NCBI GenBank assembly: GCA_036310845.1
Contig: JAXJRB010000127.1
Span: 15,388 to 79,387, forward strand
Origin: COE1 sp036310845
GTDB lineage: Bacteria; Bacillota; Clostridia; Lachnospirales; Lachnospiraceae
DNA length: 64,000 nt
Direction: 5' to 3'
Notes under the pieces: model-generated
Seen by the model: the letters and a program-made list of their open reading frames with translations, nothing else
The model's database searches: none
What the model was told of the DNA's origin: nothing
Part shown: positions 25,787 through 34,544 of the stretch, piece by piece
Layout of the letters: each line of letters begins with the position of its first letter
How positions within the stretch are numbered: the first letter of the stretch is position 1
Made by a program: the position numbers and the translations under genes

Positions 25787-27118
25787 TTATACAGCTCCCG
25801 TTGCACTCATACCAGCAAGATAACCTGTCGACCAGGCAATCTGAAGATTAAATCCACCTGTTAACGCATCAAGATCCAAGACTTCTCCAGCGAAATAAAG
25901 TCCTTTTACCAATTTTGATTCCATGGTAGATGGACTAACCTCCGACACCTTAACACCACCCTTTGTAACAATGGCTTCGTTATAATCTCTAATACCCGTT
26001 ATGGTCAATTCCAAACATTTTATCGCATCTACAAAACGTTCTCTTTCTTCCTTGGTAATCTCATGAACCTTCTTATCAGGATTAATTCCTGCAAGCATAG
26101 GCATAATCGGCAACAGCTTTGCAGGAAATAGCGAAGTTATCGCATTCTTAAACTGTTTGTTTTTATTCTCATCAAATTCTCTCAAAATTCGTTTGTCCAG
26201 CTGTTCCTTAGTAAGTGCCGGCTTTAAATCAATATACAGCTTCGCCTGTTTTCCTTTTGCTTTATGCACATAGTAACTGCTGGCGCTTAGCATAAGCGGC
26301 CCACTCACCCCATAATGAGTAAACAACATCTCACCGAAATCAGAATAAACCTTCTTTCCTTCTACCTCTACTGTTGCTGTTACATTACGCAATGATAAAC
26401 CTTGCAAGTCCTTACACCACTCTTCTTTAATCTGAAACGGCACAAGTGCAGGTGAAAGTTCTTCAATAGAATGTCCGCAGTCTCTAGCAAAACGATATCC
26501 ATCTCCCGTGGATCCAGTCAATACGTAGGAAATACCACCCGTAGCAACTATCACCGAATCTGCCGCTATTACCTCTTTGTTTTTCAGTTTCACACCAGTT
26601 ATTACCGATGTCTGCTCTAACTTCTTCTTTTTCGCCTTTTTCTTATATTTATCATTTTTTTCTTCAACTATTTCTTCTGATTCTACTTTTTCATCAACAA
26701 GTTTTTGGGTCAATACAGACTCAACTTCACGATTCAACAACAAGTTCACTCCTGCAAGTCTCATCTGTGTATCTAATGCTCTTATTACATCCGAGCTATG
26801 GTCTGACTCCGGAAAAACACGTTGTCCACGTTCAATCTTCAGTTTGCAGCCTGCCTCTTCAAAAAAACGCATAACAGCCTGATTATCAAAACCATATATC
26901 GCACTATACAAAAATTTATCATGCTCCATAACATTAGAAAACAATTCTTCTATTTCACAGGCATTGGTTACATTACATCTTCCTTTTCCTGTAATAAAAA
27001 GTTTCTTTCCTATTTTTTCATTTTTTTCAAGTAATGTTACCTGATGTCCTGCCTTGGCCGCCACGATTGCTGCCATCATTCCAGCTGGACCTGCACCTAT
27101 TACCACAATATTACTCAC
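25787..27118 (-). CDS. HI0933/YhiN family FAD-dependent oxidoreductase
   Basis: A flavoprotein with an N-terminal FAD Rossmann motif (VVIGAGPAGMMAAIVAAKAG, about residues 4-23), the family motif KKLFITGKGRCNVTN, a second nucleotide-binding VIVATGGISY and the C-terminal GFNLQIAWSTGYLAG. The family is widespread and largely uncharacterised. Between about residues 135 and 170 there is a highly charged Lys/Glu-rich insertion (EEKNDKYKKKAKKKK) that looks like a solvent-exposed loop expansion. The start is GTG and shares one base with the TAG stop of the upstream RpiR gene (TAGTG), so the two are probably co-translated. Confidence 0.9.
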   Translation of the reverse strand: MSNIVVIGAGPAGMMAAIVAAKAGHQVTLLEKNEKIGKKLFITGKGRCNVTNACEIEELFSNVMEHDKFLYSAIYGFDNQAVMRFFEEAGCKLKIERGQRVFPESDHSSDVIRALDTQMRLAGVNLLLNREVESVLTQKLVDEKVESEEIVEEKNDKYKKKAKKKKLEQTSVITGVKLKNKEVIAADSVIVATGGISYVLTGSTGDGYRFARDCGHSIEELSPALVPFQIKEEWCKDLQGLSLRNVTATVEVEGKKVYSDFGEMLFTHYGVSGPLMLSASSYYVHKAKGKQAKLYIDLKPALTKEQLDKRILREFDENKNKQFKNAITSLFPAKLLPIMPMLAGINPDKKVHEITKEERERFVDAIKCLELTITGIRDYNEAIVTKGGVKVSEVSPSTMESKLVKGLYFAGEVLDLDALTGGFNLQIAWSTGYLAGMSATGAV

Positions 27119-28044
27119 TAGCGCTTTTCCCTTTCTCTTTGCAATGGAGTACTCAATGTTGTCTCATCTATAAAATTGATTTCATCCTTAAGATATACCT
27201 GATAGTTATCCCACACATCTTCTAGCGACTCCAAAGTTTTTCTTACATCATCCGGCCTCTTCAAACAAAGTGCTACAACCAGCGCATTAATCAGACTAAG
27301 AGGCGCCGCCAAAGAATCTACAATCGAAACCATCTCACTTCTTGCCATCAGATTACAGGATGAATACAAACACATTGGTGAATGAATCGTATCTGTAATC
27401 GAAATCACCTTTGCATTTCTATCATTTGCAAACTCCAATGCTTTTAACGTTCTCATTGAATATCTCGGAAAACTAATTCCAATCATAGCATCTTTTTCGT
27501 CTATACGAATCATCTGTTCAAAAATTTCAGATGTACTTGTAGAAGCCAATAAAATTACATTTCCACGAATCATATTTAAATAGAAATACAAAAACCTTGC
27601 TAACGGTTCACAGCTTCTTATTCCAATAATATATACATGTTCCGCATTCAAAACAGTTTCTACTGCGGTTTCAAATGCCTGTGGATCTACATGTTCTATC
27701 GTAGCATTAATATTTTCCATATCAGCCGCAAGTACTGCTGTTAAAATTTCTGACTGCGTACTCTTACCATACTTAGCGCCTATTTTTTGTACTGAATTCA
27801 ATTTATTCTTAACCCATTCAGCTAACGCTTCCTGAAATTCAGGATATCCTTCATACCCAAGACAATACGCGAAACGGACAACCGTTGATTCACTAATTCC
27901 AACCGTTGCCCCTAGCTTTGCCGCTGTCATAAATGCAGCCTGTTCATAATGATCCAAAATAAAAGTCGCTATCTTTTTATGACTCTTACTCATCTTATTA
28001 TATTTATCATTAATTCTGGATATCGTATCATTCCTGTAATCCAT
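27118..28044 (-). CDS. MurR/RpiR family transcriptional regulator
   Basis: A 308-residue regulator: N-terminal HTH_6 domain (about residues 1-77; GATVGISESTVVRFAYCLGY) and a C-terminal SIS sugar-phosphate-binding domain (about 125-255; HVYIIGIRSCEPLARF, GISFPRYSMRTLKALEFA). Such proteins sense phosphosugars. No sugar-use gene is adjacent; its stop overlaps the start of the HI0933-type flavoprotein by one base, so the target is not evident from context. GGAGG precedes the start. Confidence 0.9.
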   Translation of the reverse strand: MDYRNDTISRINDKYNKMSKSHKKIATFILDHYEQAAFMTAAKLGATVGISESTVVRFAYCLGYEGYPEFQEALAEWVKNKLNSVQKIGAKYGKSTQSEILTAVLAADMENINATIEHVDPQAFETAVETVLNAEHVYIIGIRSCEPLARFLYFYLNMIRGNVILLASTSTSEIFEQMIRIDEKDAMIGISFPRYSMRTLKALEFANDRNAKVISITDTIHSPMCLYSSCNLMARSEMVSIVDSLAAPLSLINALVVALCLKRPDDVRKTLESLEDVWDNYQVYLKDEINFIDETTLSTPLQREREKR

Positions 28045-28094
28045 TCATTGCCTCCAACATATCCAACAGAATATATATCATCAACATTTTTATG

Positions 28095-28640
28095 CTATGA
28101 ACAGCCCTTAAAAATATCTCTCAATAAATCTATTGTTTCCTCTTTTGTCAAGTCATAATCTCCTGTCTGTACCATACAGGCACAACCATGAATAAAAATC
28201 CACATCTTCATAAACAACCCACTAGGATTCGTACACCCAAGAGCCGCCGCTTTATTGATTTCTTTACTAACCGCTCCCGTACGGCCATTTAGCAATTCAT
28301 ATAGGCTTTTTTCGCCTCGACTATCTGATAAAAACAAAAGTTGAAACAGTTTACTTTCTTCTTTTGCAAAATCTATATATGCAAGTCCCAAATGAATAAA
28401 TGGTGTATCCACCTCAGACTCGTAATTTTCATAGTAATCAGAGAATACCTCTGCCGCCTTTTGATTAATATCTCCGCATAATTCCCCCATATTAGCATAT
28501 ACTCGAAAAATCGGTTGAGTAGAACATCCTATCTTCGCAGCCAATTTCCTAGCTGTTACATTTCCAATCCCTTCTTCTTTTGCTAATGCTAAAGCCGTTT
28601 CCAAAATTATATCTTTTGTAACCGATTCTTTCCTTGCCAT
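28095..28640 (-). CDS. TetR/AcrR family transcriptional regulator
   Basis: A 181-residue TetR-type protein with the N-terminal HTH (about residues 7-50; VTARKLAAKIGCSTQPIFRVYANMGEL) and a C-terminal helical ligand domain with several cysteines (CTNPSG, HGCACMVQTG). It is 50 bases upstream of the RpiR gene on the same strand. Its ligand and targets are not evident. Confidence 0.88.
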   Translation of the reverse strand: MARKESVTKDIILETALALAKEEGIGNVTARKLAAKIGCSTQPIFRVYANMGELCGDINQKAAEVFSDYYENYESEVDTPFIHLGLAYIDFAKEESKLFQLLFLSDSRGEKSLYELLNGRTGAVSKEINKAAALGCTNPSGLFMKMWIFIHGCACMVQTGDYDLTKEETIDLLRDIFKGCS

Positions 28641-28719
28641 TCCCCAACCATACCTTTCCTAGTTTCTTTTGGAATAACTTTTTCCTACTTATCCCTTGCA
28701 AACCCTTTGTACTATACTT

Positions 28720-28763
28720 AAAAATCAGTATCGGACAGATAATTCATATCCGATACTGATCCT
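28720..28763 (-). terminator. terminator of the decarboxylase operon
   Basis: ATCAGTATCGGA (28724-28735) pairs perfectly with TCCGATACTGAT (28749-28760), with further pairing inside, and TTTTTAAG follows on the minus strand. It lies about 45 bases past the oadA stop. Confidence 0.88.
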
Positions 28764-28805
28764 TTACCAACATATTTTATTCTATATGAGACAAAATTTC
28801 AAGAA

Positions 28806-30242
28806 TTAAACAGGATATACTCCATTCTTTGTATCTGCCTGAGCCATATCAACCTTTTCCTGCTGAGCCTGACGATACTTAAAGAAGTCTGTAGCAACCT
28901 GTGGGAATAATGCATAGGACAATACATCCTCATCCTGCTGTTTCCATTCCTTCATTTCTTCTTCAATCTTCTTTAACTCGTTTGGAAGCCTATCAGCCGG
29001 ACGACATGTAATAATCGCTTCCTTCTCTTCTGCAGAAAGAACCTTATCCTGCACTTCCTTATTAAACGGCTTAACAGTCTGACCATATTCACCACGTAAT
29101 ACAGCCTTTGTTTCCTTCGTAGCCATCTTATATCTTTCACCCATCAATACGTTAAACACAGCCTGTGTACCAACGATCTGAGAGGAAGGAGTAACAAGAG
29201 GTGGTTCACCAAGATCCTGACGAACTCTTGGAATCTCCTGAAGTACTTCATAATACTTATCTTCTGCGTTCTGTTCCTTTAACTGACTAACCATGTTAGA
29301 TAACATACCGCCTGGTACCTGATACATTAATGTCTTGATGTCTACACCAAGCACCTTTGGATTCAATAATCCAGATGCAAGAGCTTCTTCTCTGTATGGT
29401 CTGAAATGTTCTGCTATTTCAGCAAGAAGATTCTGATCTAAACCTGTATCAAATGGTGTATCCTTGAAAGTCTCAACCATAACTTCTGTTGCAGGCTGAG
29501 ATGTACCAAGGGCAAACGGAGAAATTGCACAGTCAATTACATCAACACCCGCTTCTACAGCCTTTAAGTATGTCATAGCAGCTACACCAGAGGTATAATG
29601 TGTATGCAATTGAATTGGAAGCTTTGTTGCAGACTTCATAGCCTTAACCAATTCCTCAGCCTTATAAGGAACTAATAAACCAGCCATATCCTTGATACAG
29701 ATAGAATCTGCACCCATCTCCTCAATATCCTTAGCCATCTTCATCCAGTAATCGAGTGTGTATGCATCTCCTAATGTATAAGAAAGAGCAATCTGAGCCT
29801 CACCTCTTCCTTCTCTCTGCTTAACTGCATTTGCAGCATTAACAGCGCACTGTAAATTTCTCAAATCATTGAAGCAGTCAAAAATTCTGATGACATCAAT
29901 ACCGTTTGCAATAGATTTCTCAACGAACTCTGTTACAACATCATCAGCGTAATGACGATAACCTAAGATATTCTGACCTCTAAATAACATCTGAAGCTTT
30001 GTATTCTTAACCTTATCTCTGATTTTTCTTAATCTCTCCCATGGATCTTCCTTTAAGAAACGTAAGGATGCATCAAATGTTGCACCACCCCAACACTCTA
30101 AGGAATGATAGCCGACTTTATCCATTGTTTCAAGAATAGGGAGCATAAGCTCGGTCGGCATTCTTGTTGCTATTAAAGACTGATGAGAGTCACGAAGAAC
30201 TGTTTCTGTAATCCCAACAGGTTTCTTAACGATTTCTGACAT
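28806..30242 (-). CDS. oadA: OadA/PycB-type carboxyltransferase, no biotin domain
   Basis: The carboxyltransferase that moves CO2 between oxaloacetate and carrier biotin, as in oxaloacetate decarboxylase alpha or transcarboxylase 5S. The TIM-barrel HMGL-like domain starts with ITETVLRDSHQSLIATRM and has LECWGGATFDASLRFL, the metal/lysine segment SICIKDMAGLL, and QLHTHYTSG; the conserved carboxylase region follows to about residue 470. At 478 residues it stops before the biotinyl domain, which is instead the separate gene at 31681-32049. It is the last gene of the operon, after a 210-base hairpin-rich gap. Confidence 0.93.
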   Translation of the reverse strand: MSEIVKKPVGITETVLRDSHQSLIATRMPTELMLPILETMDKVGYHSLECWGGATFDASLRFLKEDPWERLRKIRDKVKNTKLQMLFRGQNILGYRHYADDVVTEFVEKSIANGIDVIRIFDCFNDLRNLQCAVNAANAVKQREGRGEAQIALSYTLGDAYTLDYWMKMAKDIEEMGADSICIKDMAGLLVPYKAEELVKAMKSATKLPIQLHTHYTSGVAAMTYLKAVEAGVDVIDCAISPFALGTSQPATEVMVETFKDTPFDTGLDQNLLAEIAEHFRPYREEALASGLLNPKVLGVDIKTLMYQVPGGMLSNMVSQLKEQNAEDKYYEVLQEIPRVRQDLGEPPLVTPSSQIVGTQAVFNVLMGERYKMATKETKAVLRGEYGQTVKPFNKEVQDKVLSAEEKEAIITCRPADRLPNELKKIEEEMKEWKQQDEDVLSYALFPQVATDFFKYRQAQQEKVDMAQADTKNGVYPV

Positions 30243-30340
30243 TACCTTTTCCTCCTGTCAAATACTATATAATTTTATAAATAAGCTGTGCAATTCGTAA
30301 ATCCTTCAGATAAACATTTTACACATACAAGCTGTGCAAC

Positions 30341-30446
30341 TCATAAATCCTTCGGATTGATGAGTCGCGCTCTGCGCTCTATAAATACAGACTTAAATAC
30401 ATATCTGTTCATGCTAGCATGACATCTATGTATTTAATCTGTATTT
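30341..30446 (-). other. hairpin-rich gap between oadB and oadA
   Basis: Two inverted repeats: ACTCATaAATCC with GGATTgATGAGT (near 30339-30366), and a long imperfect stem from AAATACAG at 30383 to CTGTATTT at 30446, with TTAAATACATA/TATGTATTTAA inside and CATGCTAGCATG at its centre. They could reduce read-through from oadB into oadA. Confidence 0.7.
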
Positions 30447-30454
30447 GCACAGCT

Positions 30455-31603
30455 TTAGAATACACCGAAGATTGCCATAAATGTACCAGCTGCTACAGCT
30501 GTACCGATAACACCGGCAACGTTAGGTCCCATAGCATGCATAAGCAGGAAGTTTGTAGGATCTGCTTCTGCACCTACCTTCTGGGATACACGTGCAGCCA
30601 TAGGAACTGCAGATACACCAGCCGAACCAATTAATGGATTAACCTTACCCTTTGTCAGTACGCACAACAGCTTACCGCCTAATACACCTGCTGCTGTACC
30701 AAACGCAAAAGCAATAAGACCTAATACTACAATCTTAATTGTACCCATGTTCAAAAATGCTTCTGCACTTGTAGTAGCACCTACCGATGTACCAAGTAAG
30801 ATAACTACGATATACATCAATGCGTTAGAAGCTGTATCTGTAAGCTGTCTAACAACACCTGATTCTCTGAACAGATTACCTAACATCAGCATACCAACGA
30901 GCGGAGCTGTTGTAGGAAGAATCAAACATACAACAATTGTAACAATGATTGGGAAGAGAATCTTCTCAAGCTTAGATACTGGACGAAGCTGTCCCATCTT
31001 AATCTTTCTCTCCTTCTCAGTTGTAAAAAGCTTCATGATAGGTGGCTGAATAATTGGAACTAATGACATATAAGAATATGCTGCTACCGCAATAGGTCCA
31101 AGTAATGCAGTCTGTCCAAGCTTACCAGCAAGGAAAATAGAAGTAGGACCGTCAGCACCACCAATAATAGAGATTGCCGCTGCTGCCCTATCATTGAATC
31201 CAAGAGCAATTGCGCCAAAGTATGCTGCAAAAATACCAAACTGAGCTGCTGCACCTAGCAAGAAACTCTTTGGATTAGCAATCAACGGACCAAAGTCTGT
31301 CATAGCACCAACACCCATGAAAATCAGAGACGGCAAGATTGCCCATTCATCAAGTAAATAGAAATAATATAGTAAGCCGCCCGGTGTTCCATCCTCACCA
31401 ATTGGTGCCATGATGTCAGGATAAATATTAACCAGCAGCATACCAAATGCTATTGGAGTAAGAAGCAACGGTTCAAACCCTTTTGCAATAGCAAGATAAA
31501 GGAATACACATGCTACGACAATCATGATAATGTTACCACCAGTCAGGTTAAAAAACGCTGTCTGATGAATCAGATTGTCTAATGTGGTTATGATATAAGA
31601 CAT
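30455..31603 (-). CDS. oadB: sodium ion-translocating decarboxylase subunit beta
   Basis: The membrane subunit that decarboxylates carboxybiotin and exports Na+. About nine to eleven helices; family signatures seen are FMGVGAMTDFGPLIANP, GGADGPTSIFLAGKL and the C-terminal NFLLMHAMGPNVAGVIGTA. In the family, the Asp of GGADGPT is needed for ion binding and pumping. 382 residues, normal. It follows the biotin carrier gene by 77 bases and has GGAGG upstream. Confidence 0.96.
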   Translation of the reverse strand: MSYIITTLDNLIHQTAFFNLTGGNIIMIVVACVFLYLAIAKGFEPLLLTPIAFGMLLVNIYPDIMAPIGEDGTPGGLLYYFYLLDEWAILPSLIFMGVGAMTDFGPLIANPKSFLLGAAAQFGIFAAYFGAIALGFNDRAAAAISIIGGADGPTSIFLAGKLGQTALLGPIAVAAYSYMSLVPIIQPPIMKLFTTEKERKIKMGQLRPVSKLEKILFPIIVTIVVCLILPTTAPLVGMLMLGNLFRESGVVRQLTDTASNALMYIVVILLGTSVGATTSAEAFLNMGTIKIVVLGLIAFAFGTAAGVLGGKLLCVLTKGKVNPLIGSAGVSAVPMAARVSQKVGAEADPTNFLLMHAMGPNVAGVIGTAVAAGTFMAIFGVF

Positions 31604-31680
31604 TTTGTTGACCTCCTATTGTATTTGCCATAATGTCATACCAAAGTATTCACACTATGAATTCACAGAATGACTTGAAT

Positions 31681-32049
31681 CTAGTTTAATGTTGCAAGTA
31701 CTGCCCCTGCTTCAACAGCATCACCTACTGCTACATCAATACTAGCTACTGTTCCATCCTGTGGAGCTACAACAGGGATTTCCATCTTCATAGCTTCAAG
31801 AATAACAACTGTGTCACCTTTCTTTACAGCCTGTCCCACATTAGCTTCAATCTTGAAAATCTTACCTGCCGCACCAGCTTCTACCTTAACACTACCAGCA
31901 CCAGCTGCTGCCTTAGGAGCTGCTGTTTTTGGAGCTGCCTTTGGCGCTGCCTTAGGAGCTGTTGCTACTGGAGCTACTCCTGTGGAAGTGCCTTCTTCTA
32001 CTACTACATCATATACGTTGCCGTTAACGGTAATTGTATAATTCTTCAT
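31681..32049 (-). CDS. biotin carboxyl carrier protein of decarboxylase (gamma-type)
   Basis: A 122-residue free carrier. After a short N-terminal segment it has an Ala/Pro/Lys-rich flexible linker (about residues 25-50) and a C-terminal biotinyl domain with the biotin-attachment lysine in ILEAMKMEIPV. It should shuttle CO2 between carboxyltransferase and OadB. Having it as a separate gene between OadG and OadB matches the methylmalonyl-CoA and glutaconyl-CoA decarboxylase layouts. Confidence 0.95.
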   Translation of the reverse strand: MKNYTITVNGNVYDVVVEEGTSTGVAPVATAPKAAPKAAPKTAAPKAAAGAGSVKVEAGAAGKIFKIEANVGQAVKKGDTVVILEAMKMEIPVVAPQDGTVASIDVAVGDAVEAGAVLATLN

Positions 32050-32103
32050 TTCAATATCCTCCTAAATAAATACATTATTTATTAATCATTGCAAAGACGC
32101 CTC

Positions 32104-32913
32104 TTATGCTCTCTGCCACTTCTTTGTACTAGCTCTCTTAATACTTCTCACCTGGAATCCATCTGCAGATGTACCTTCATATGCTGCAATTGCTGCTGCA
32201 ATAACAGCTACAAGCTCTGTATCATCCGCAAGCTCTTCCTCTTCTTCAACAGCAATTGCTGGAGTCGAAGTCACCGCAGGCATTTCTTCCTTCTTTGCGA
32301 ATTTCTCCTGAAGCTTAGGGATGAATCCGAAACAAGCAATAATTAAACTAATCAAAATCAGAACCGCAAATACAGTTCCCATACCAATCAGAGTATTTAA
32401 TGCCGCTCTTACCATCAATTCTGCAAGACTCTCATTCAAATTCAAAGTACATGCAGTCATTTTGAGGTAAATATCATTTGTAAAGATAAGTTCCACAGAG
32501 CCTTCTGCCTTCTCTCCCTTTACAGGAATGTTAACAATAATGGTATCACCATCCACAACCGAAGATGCTTCACCCAGCTCTGCAATTGCTCCCATCGTCT
32601 CTAAACCAGAATCAAAGGATGTAAGTGCGCTCCTAACACCTTTACCATCGCATATAAAAGAGGAATCTCCTGAAAACTGTGCAAAAGTAGATGCATATAC
32701 ATCTCCTAACTCAATATTATTGTAGTCAGCAAGAACTTCATTTACATCTCCTGTTTCCACCAAAACAGTTGTCATATTAACAACCATCACAGCTCTATCC
32801 TCAGCAGCTGTAACCTTACTCTGCTGCATCTCACTTAAGGATTCCTCTGAACCACATGCTGCCAAACCGAGAACACAGGTAAGCATTAATAATGTTTTTA
32901 CGATTTTTTTCAT
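32104..32913 (-). CDS. OadG-family subunit with N-terminal lipoprotein domain
   Basis: The C-terminal part has the OadG/MmdD pattern: one membrane helix (IGMGTVFAVLILISLIIACF, about residues 178-197) followed by a charged segment and a short C-terminal tail that in the family binds the carboxyltransferase. Unusually the protein begins with a lipoprotein signal (TLLMLTCVLGLAACGSEES) and a roughly 140-residue extracytoplasmic domain that resembles DUF3887-type folds. OadG proteins are normally about 80-130 residues; this is 269. A GTG at 32925 abuts the ribosome binding site, so ATG 32913 is preferred. It is 18 bases after the carboxyltransferase gene. Confidence 0.82.
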   Translation of the reverse strand: MKKIVKTLLMLTCVLGLAACGSEESLSEMQQSKVTAAEDRAVMVVNMTTVLVETGDVNEVLADYNNIELGDVYASTFAQFSGDSSFICDGKGVRSALTSFDSGLETMGAIAELGEASSVVDGDTIIVNIPVKGEKAEGSVELIFTNDIYLKMTACTLNLNESLAELMVRAALNTLIGMGTVFAVLILISLIIACFGFIPKLQEKFAKKEEMPAVTSTPAIAVEEEEELADDTELVAVIAAAIAAYEGTSADGFQVRSIKRASTKKWQRA

Positions 32914-32931
32914 ATTAACGTTCACCCTTTC

Positions 32932-34365
32932 TTAGACCGTACCATGCTTCTTAGACGGACGATCTTCTCTTTTTGTAAATAACATTTCAAATGCACCGAT
33001 TACATACTTTCTTGTATCAGCTGCTTCGATAATCTGGTCTACATATCCTCTCTTAGCAGCGCCTGTTGCACTTGTCTGAAGTGCTGCATATTCTGCTGCC
33101 TTTTCTTTGATTACACCAGCACCCTGACCCTCATACATAATCTTAGCTGCAAGTGTTGCATCCATTGATCCGATTTCTGCGTTTGGCCATGCAATTGTAA
33201 TATCTGCACCAATTGCCTTGGAATTCATAGCTACATAAGCACTTCCATAAGCCTTACCAATCACCACATTTACCTTAGGTACTGTTGCATTTGCAAATGC
33301 GTATGTAAGCTTCGCTACTGCCTTAGCAATTCTCTTCTCGCTACATACAGTTGCTTCATATCCCTTCACATTTGTTAAAGACAATACCGGAATATCGAAT
33401 GCATCACAGAAATTAACAAACTCTGCCGCCTTCTCACATCCGTTTGCAGTTAATACTGCATCAAATTTATCCGTCACTTCGCCATCTGCATTGTAAACCT
33501 CTGTACGATTTGCAACACATCCAACAGTAAGACCATTTAACTTAATAAACCCTGTCACCATTTCCTTTGCATAATTTTCCTTAACCTCAAAGAAAACGTT
33601 ATTATCTGCAATTGTTGAAAGTGCAATAGATGTATCACCCACACAGTTTGCAAGCTCTGCACATACTCTGTTTAAATCATCTGTACACTCTTCATAAGTA
33701 GCGTCATCTTCATTATTTCCAGGAATCATTGTTACAAGCTCTCTAATCTTTGCATAAATTGTAGCTTCATCTGCAACAACATCAACATTTCCTGCTTCCT
33801 TGCTCTGGAAATCAGCAGCAGCGGAATCTAATTTAGATGCACTATTTCCATCTAATGCATTTGGAGAATTCACAAAAAGCTTAGCCTTTGTTTCTTCCAT
33901 AAATGTGAAATCTGTTAAAGTAGGCATAATGGCAAGTCCACCACCACAGCTTCCAAAGATAGCTGTAATCTGTGGGATAACACCAGAAGCAAGTGTCTGC
34001 TTCATATAAATCTCACCAAACGCGTTTAAGGCATCTGTTGCCTCCTGCAATCTAAGTCCGGCCGAGTCAATAAGACCAATAACAGGAGCACCTGTCTTTA
34101 ACGCCAGATCATAGAGGTTCGCAATCTTCTTGGCATGCATCTCACCAACAGAACCGTTTAATACGGAAGCATCCTGGCTATACACATATACAAGATTGCC
34201 ATCAATAACTCCGTAACCGGTTACAACACCATCAGAAGGAGTTTCAGCCTGTTTCAAATTAAAATCTGTAGCTCTTGCAGTAACAAGTGCACCAATTTCA
34301 ACGAAACTTCTTTCATCAAGTAAAGATTCAATTCTTTTACTTGCCAAACTTGAAGTAGTACTCAT
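32932..34365 (-). CDS. acyl-CoA carboxyltransferase (MmdA/PccB-like)
   Basis: A biotin-dependent carboxyltransferase of the crotonase-fold MmdA/PccB/12S group, 477 residues, two related halves. The N half has VYVYSQDASVLNGSVGEMHAKKI and GLIDSAGLRLQE, with the oxyanion region GSCGGGLAIMPTLTDF; the C half has TNVKGYEA, VIGKAYGSAYVAMNSKAIGADI and WPNAEIGSMD. It is shorter than the usual roughly 510 residues of MmdA. It is the first gene of the decarboxylase operon; the substrate (methylmalonyl-CoA or another acyl-CoA) cannot be read from the sequence. Confidence 0.88.
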   Translation of the reverse strand: MSTTSSLASKRIESLLDERSFVEIGALVTARATDFNLKQAETPSDGVVTGYGVIDGNLVYVYSQDASVLNGSVGEMHAKKIANLYDLALKTGAPVIGLIDSAGLRLQEATDALNAFGEIYMKQTLASGVIPQITAIFGSCGGGLAIMPTLTDFTFMEETKAKLFVNSPNALDGNSASKLDSAAADFQSKEAGNVDVVADEATIYAKIRELVTMIPGNNEDDATYEECTDDLNRVCAELANCVGDTSIALSTIADNNVFFEVKENYAKEMVTGFIKLNGLTVGCVANRTEVYNADGEVTDKFDAVLTANGCEKAAEFVNFCDAFDIPVLSLTNVKGYEATVCSEKRIAKAVAKLTYAFANATVPKVNVVIGKAYGSAYVAMNSKAIGADITIAWPNAEIGSMDATLAAKIMYEGQGAGVIKEKAAEYAALQTSATGAAKRGYVDQIIEAADTRKYVIGAFEMLFTKREDRPSKKHGTV

Positions 34366-34544
34366 TTTATAACCTCCATTTTATATTAATAGTTTAAATA
34401 AAACATTTTATCGTAATCCTGTATGCAACAAAATCACGTCAGTATGAGTATAGCATAGTTTCATAATTACGCCTAGTAAAATTTGTATTTTTTTACTGTT
34501 TTTTGCCTTTTCTTTTCTACTATTTTATGTTCTTTTTTTGTTTT

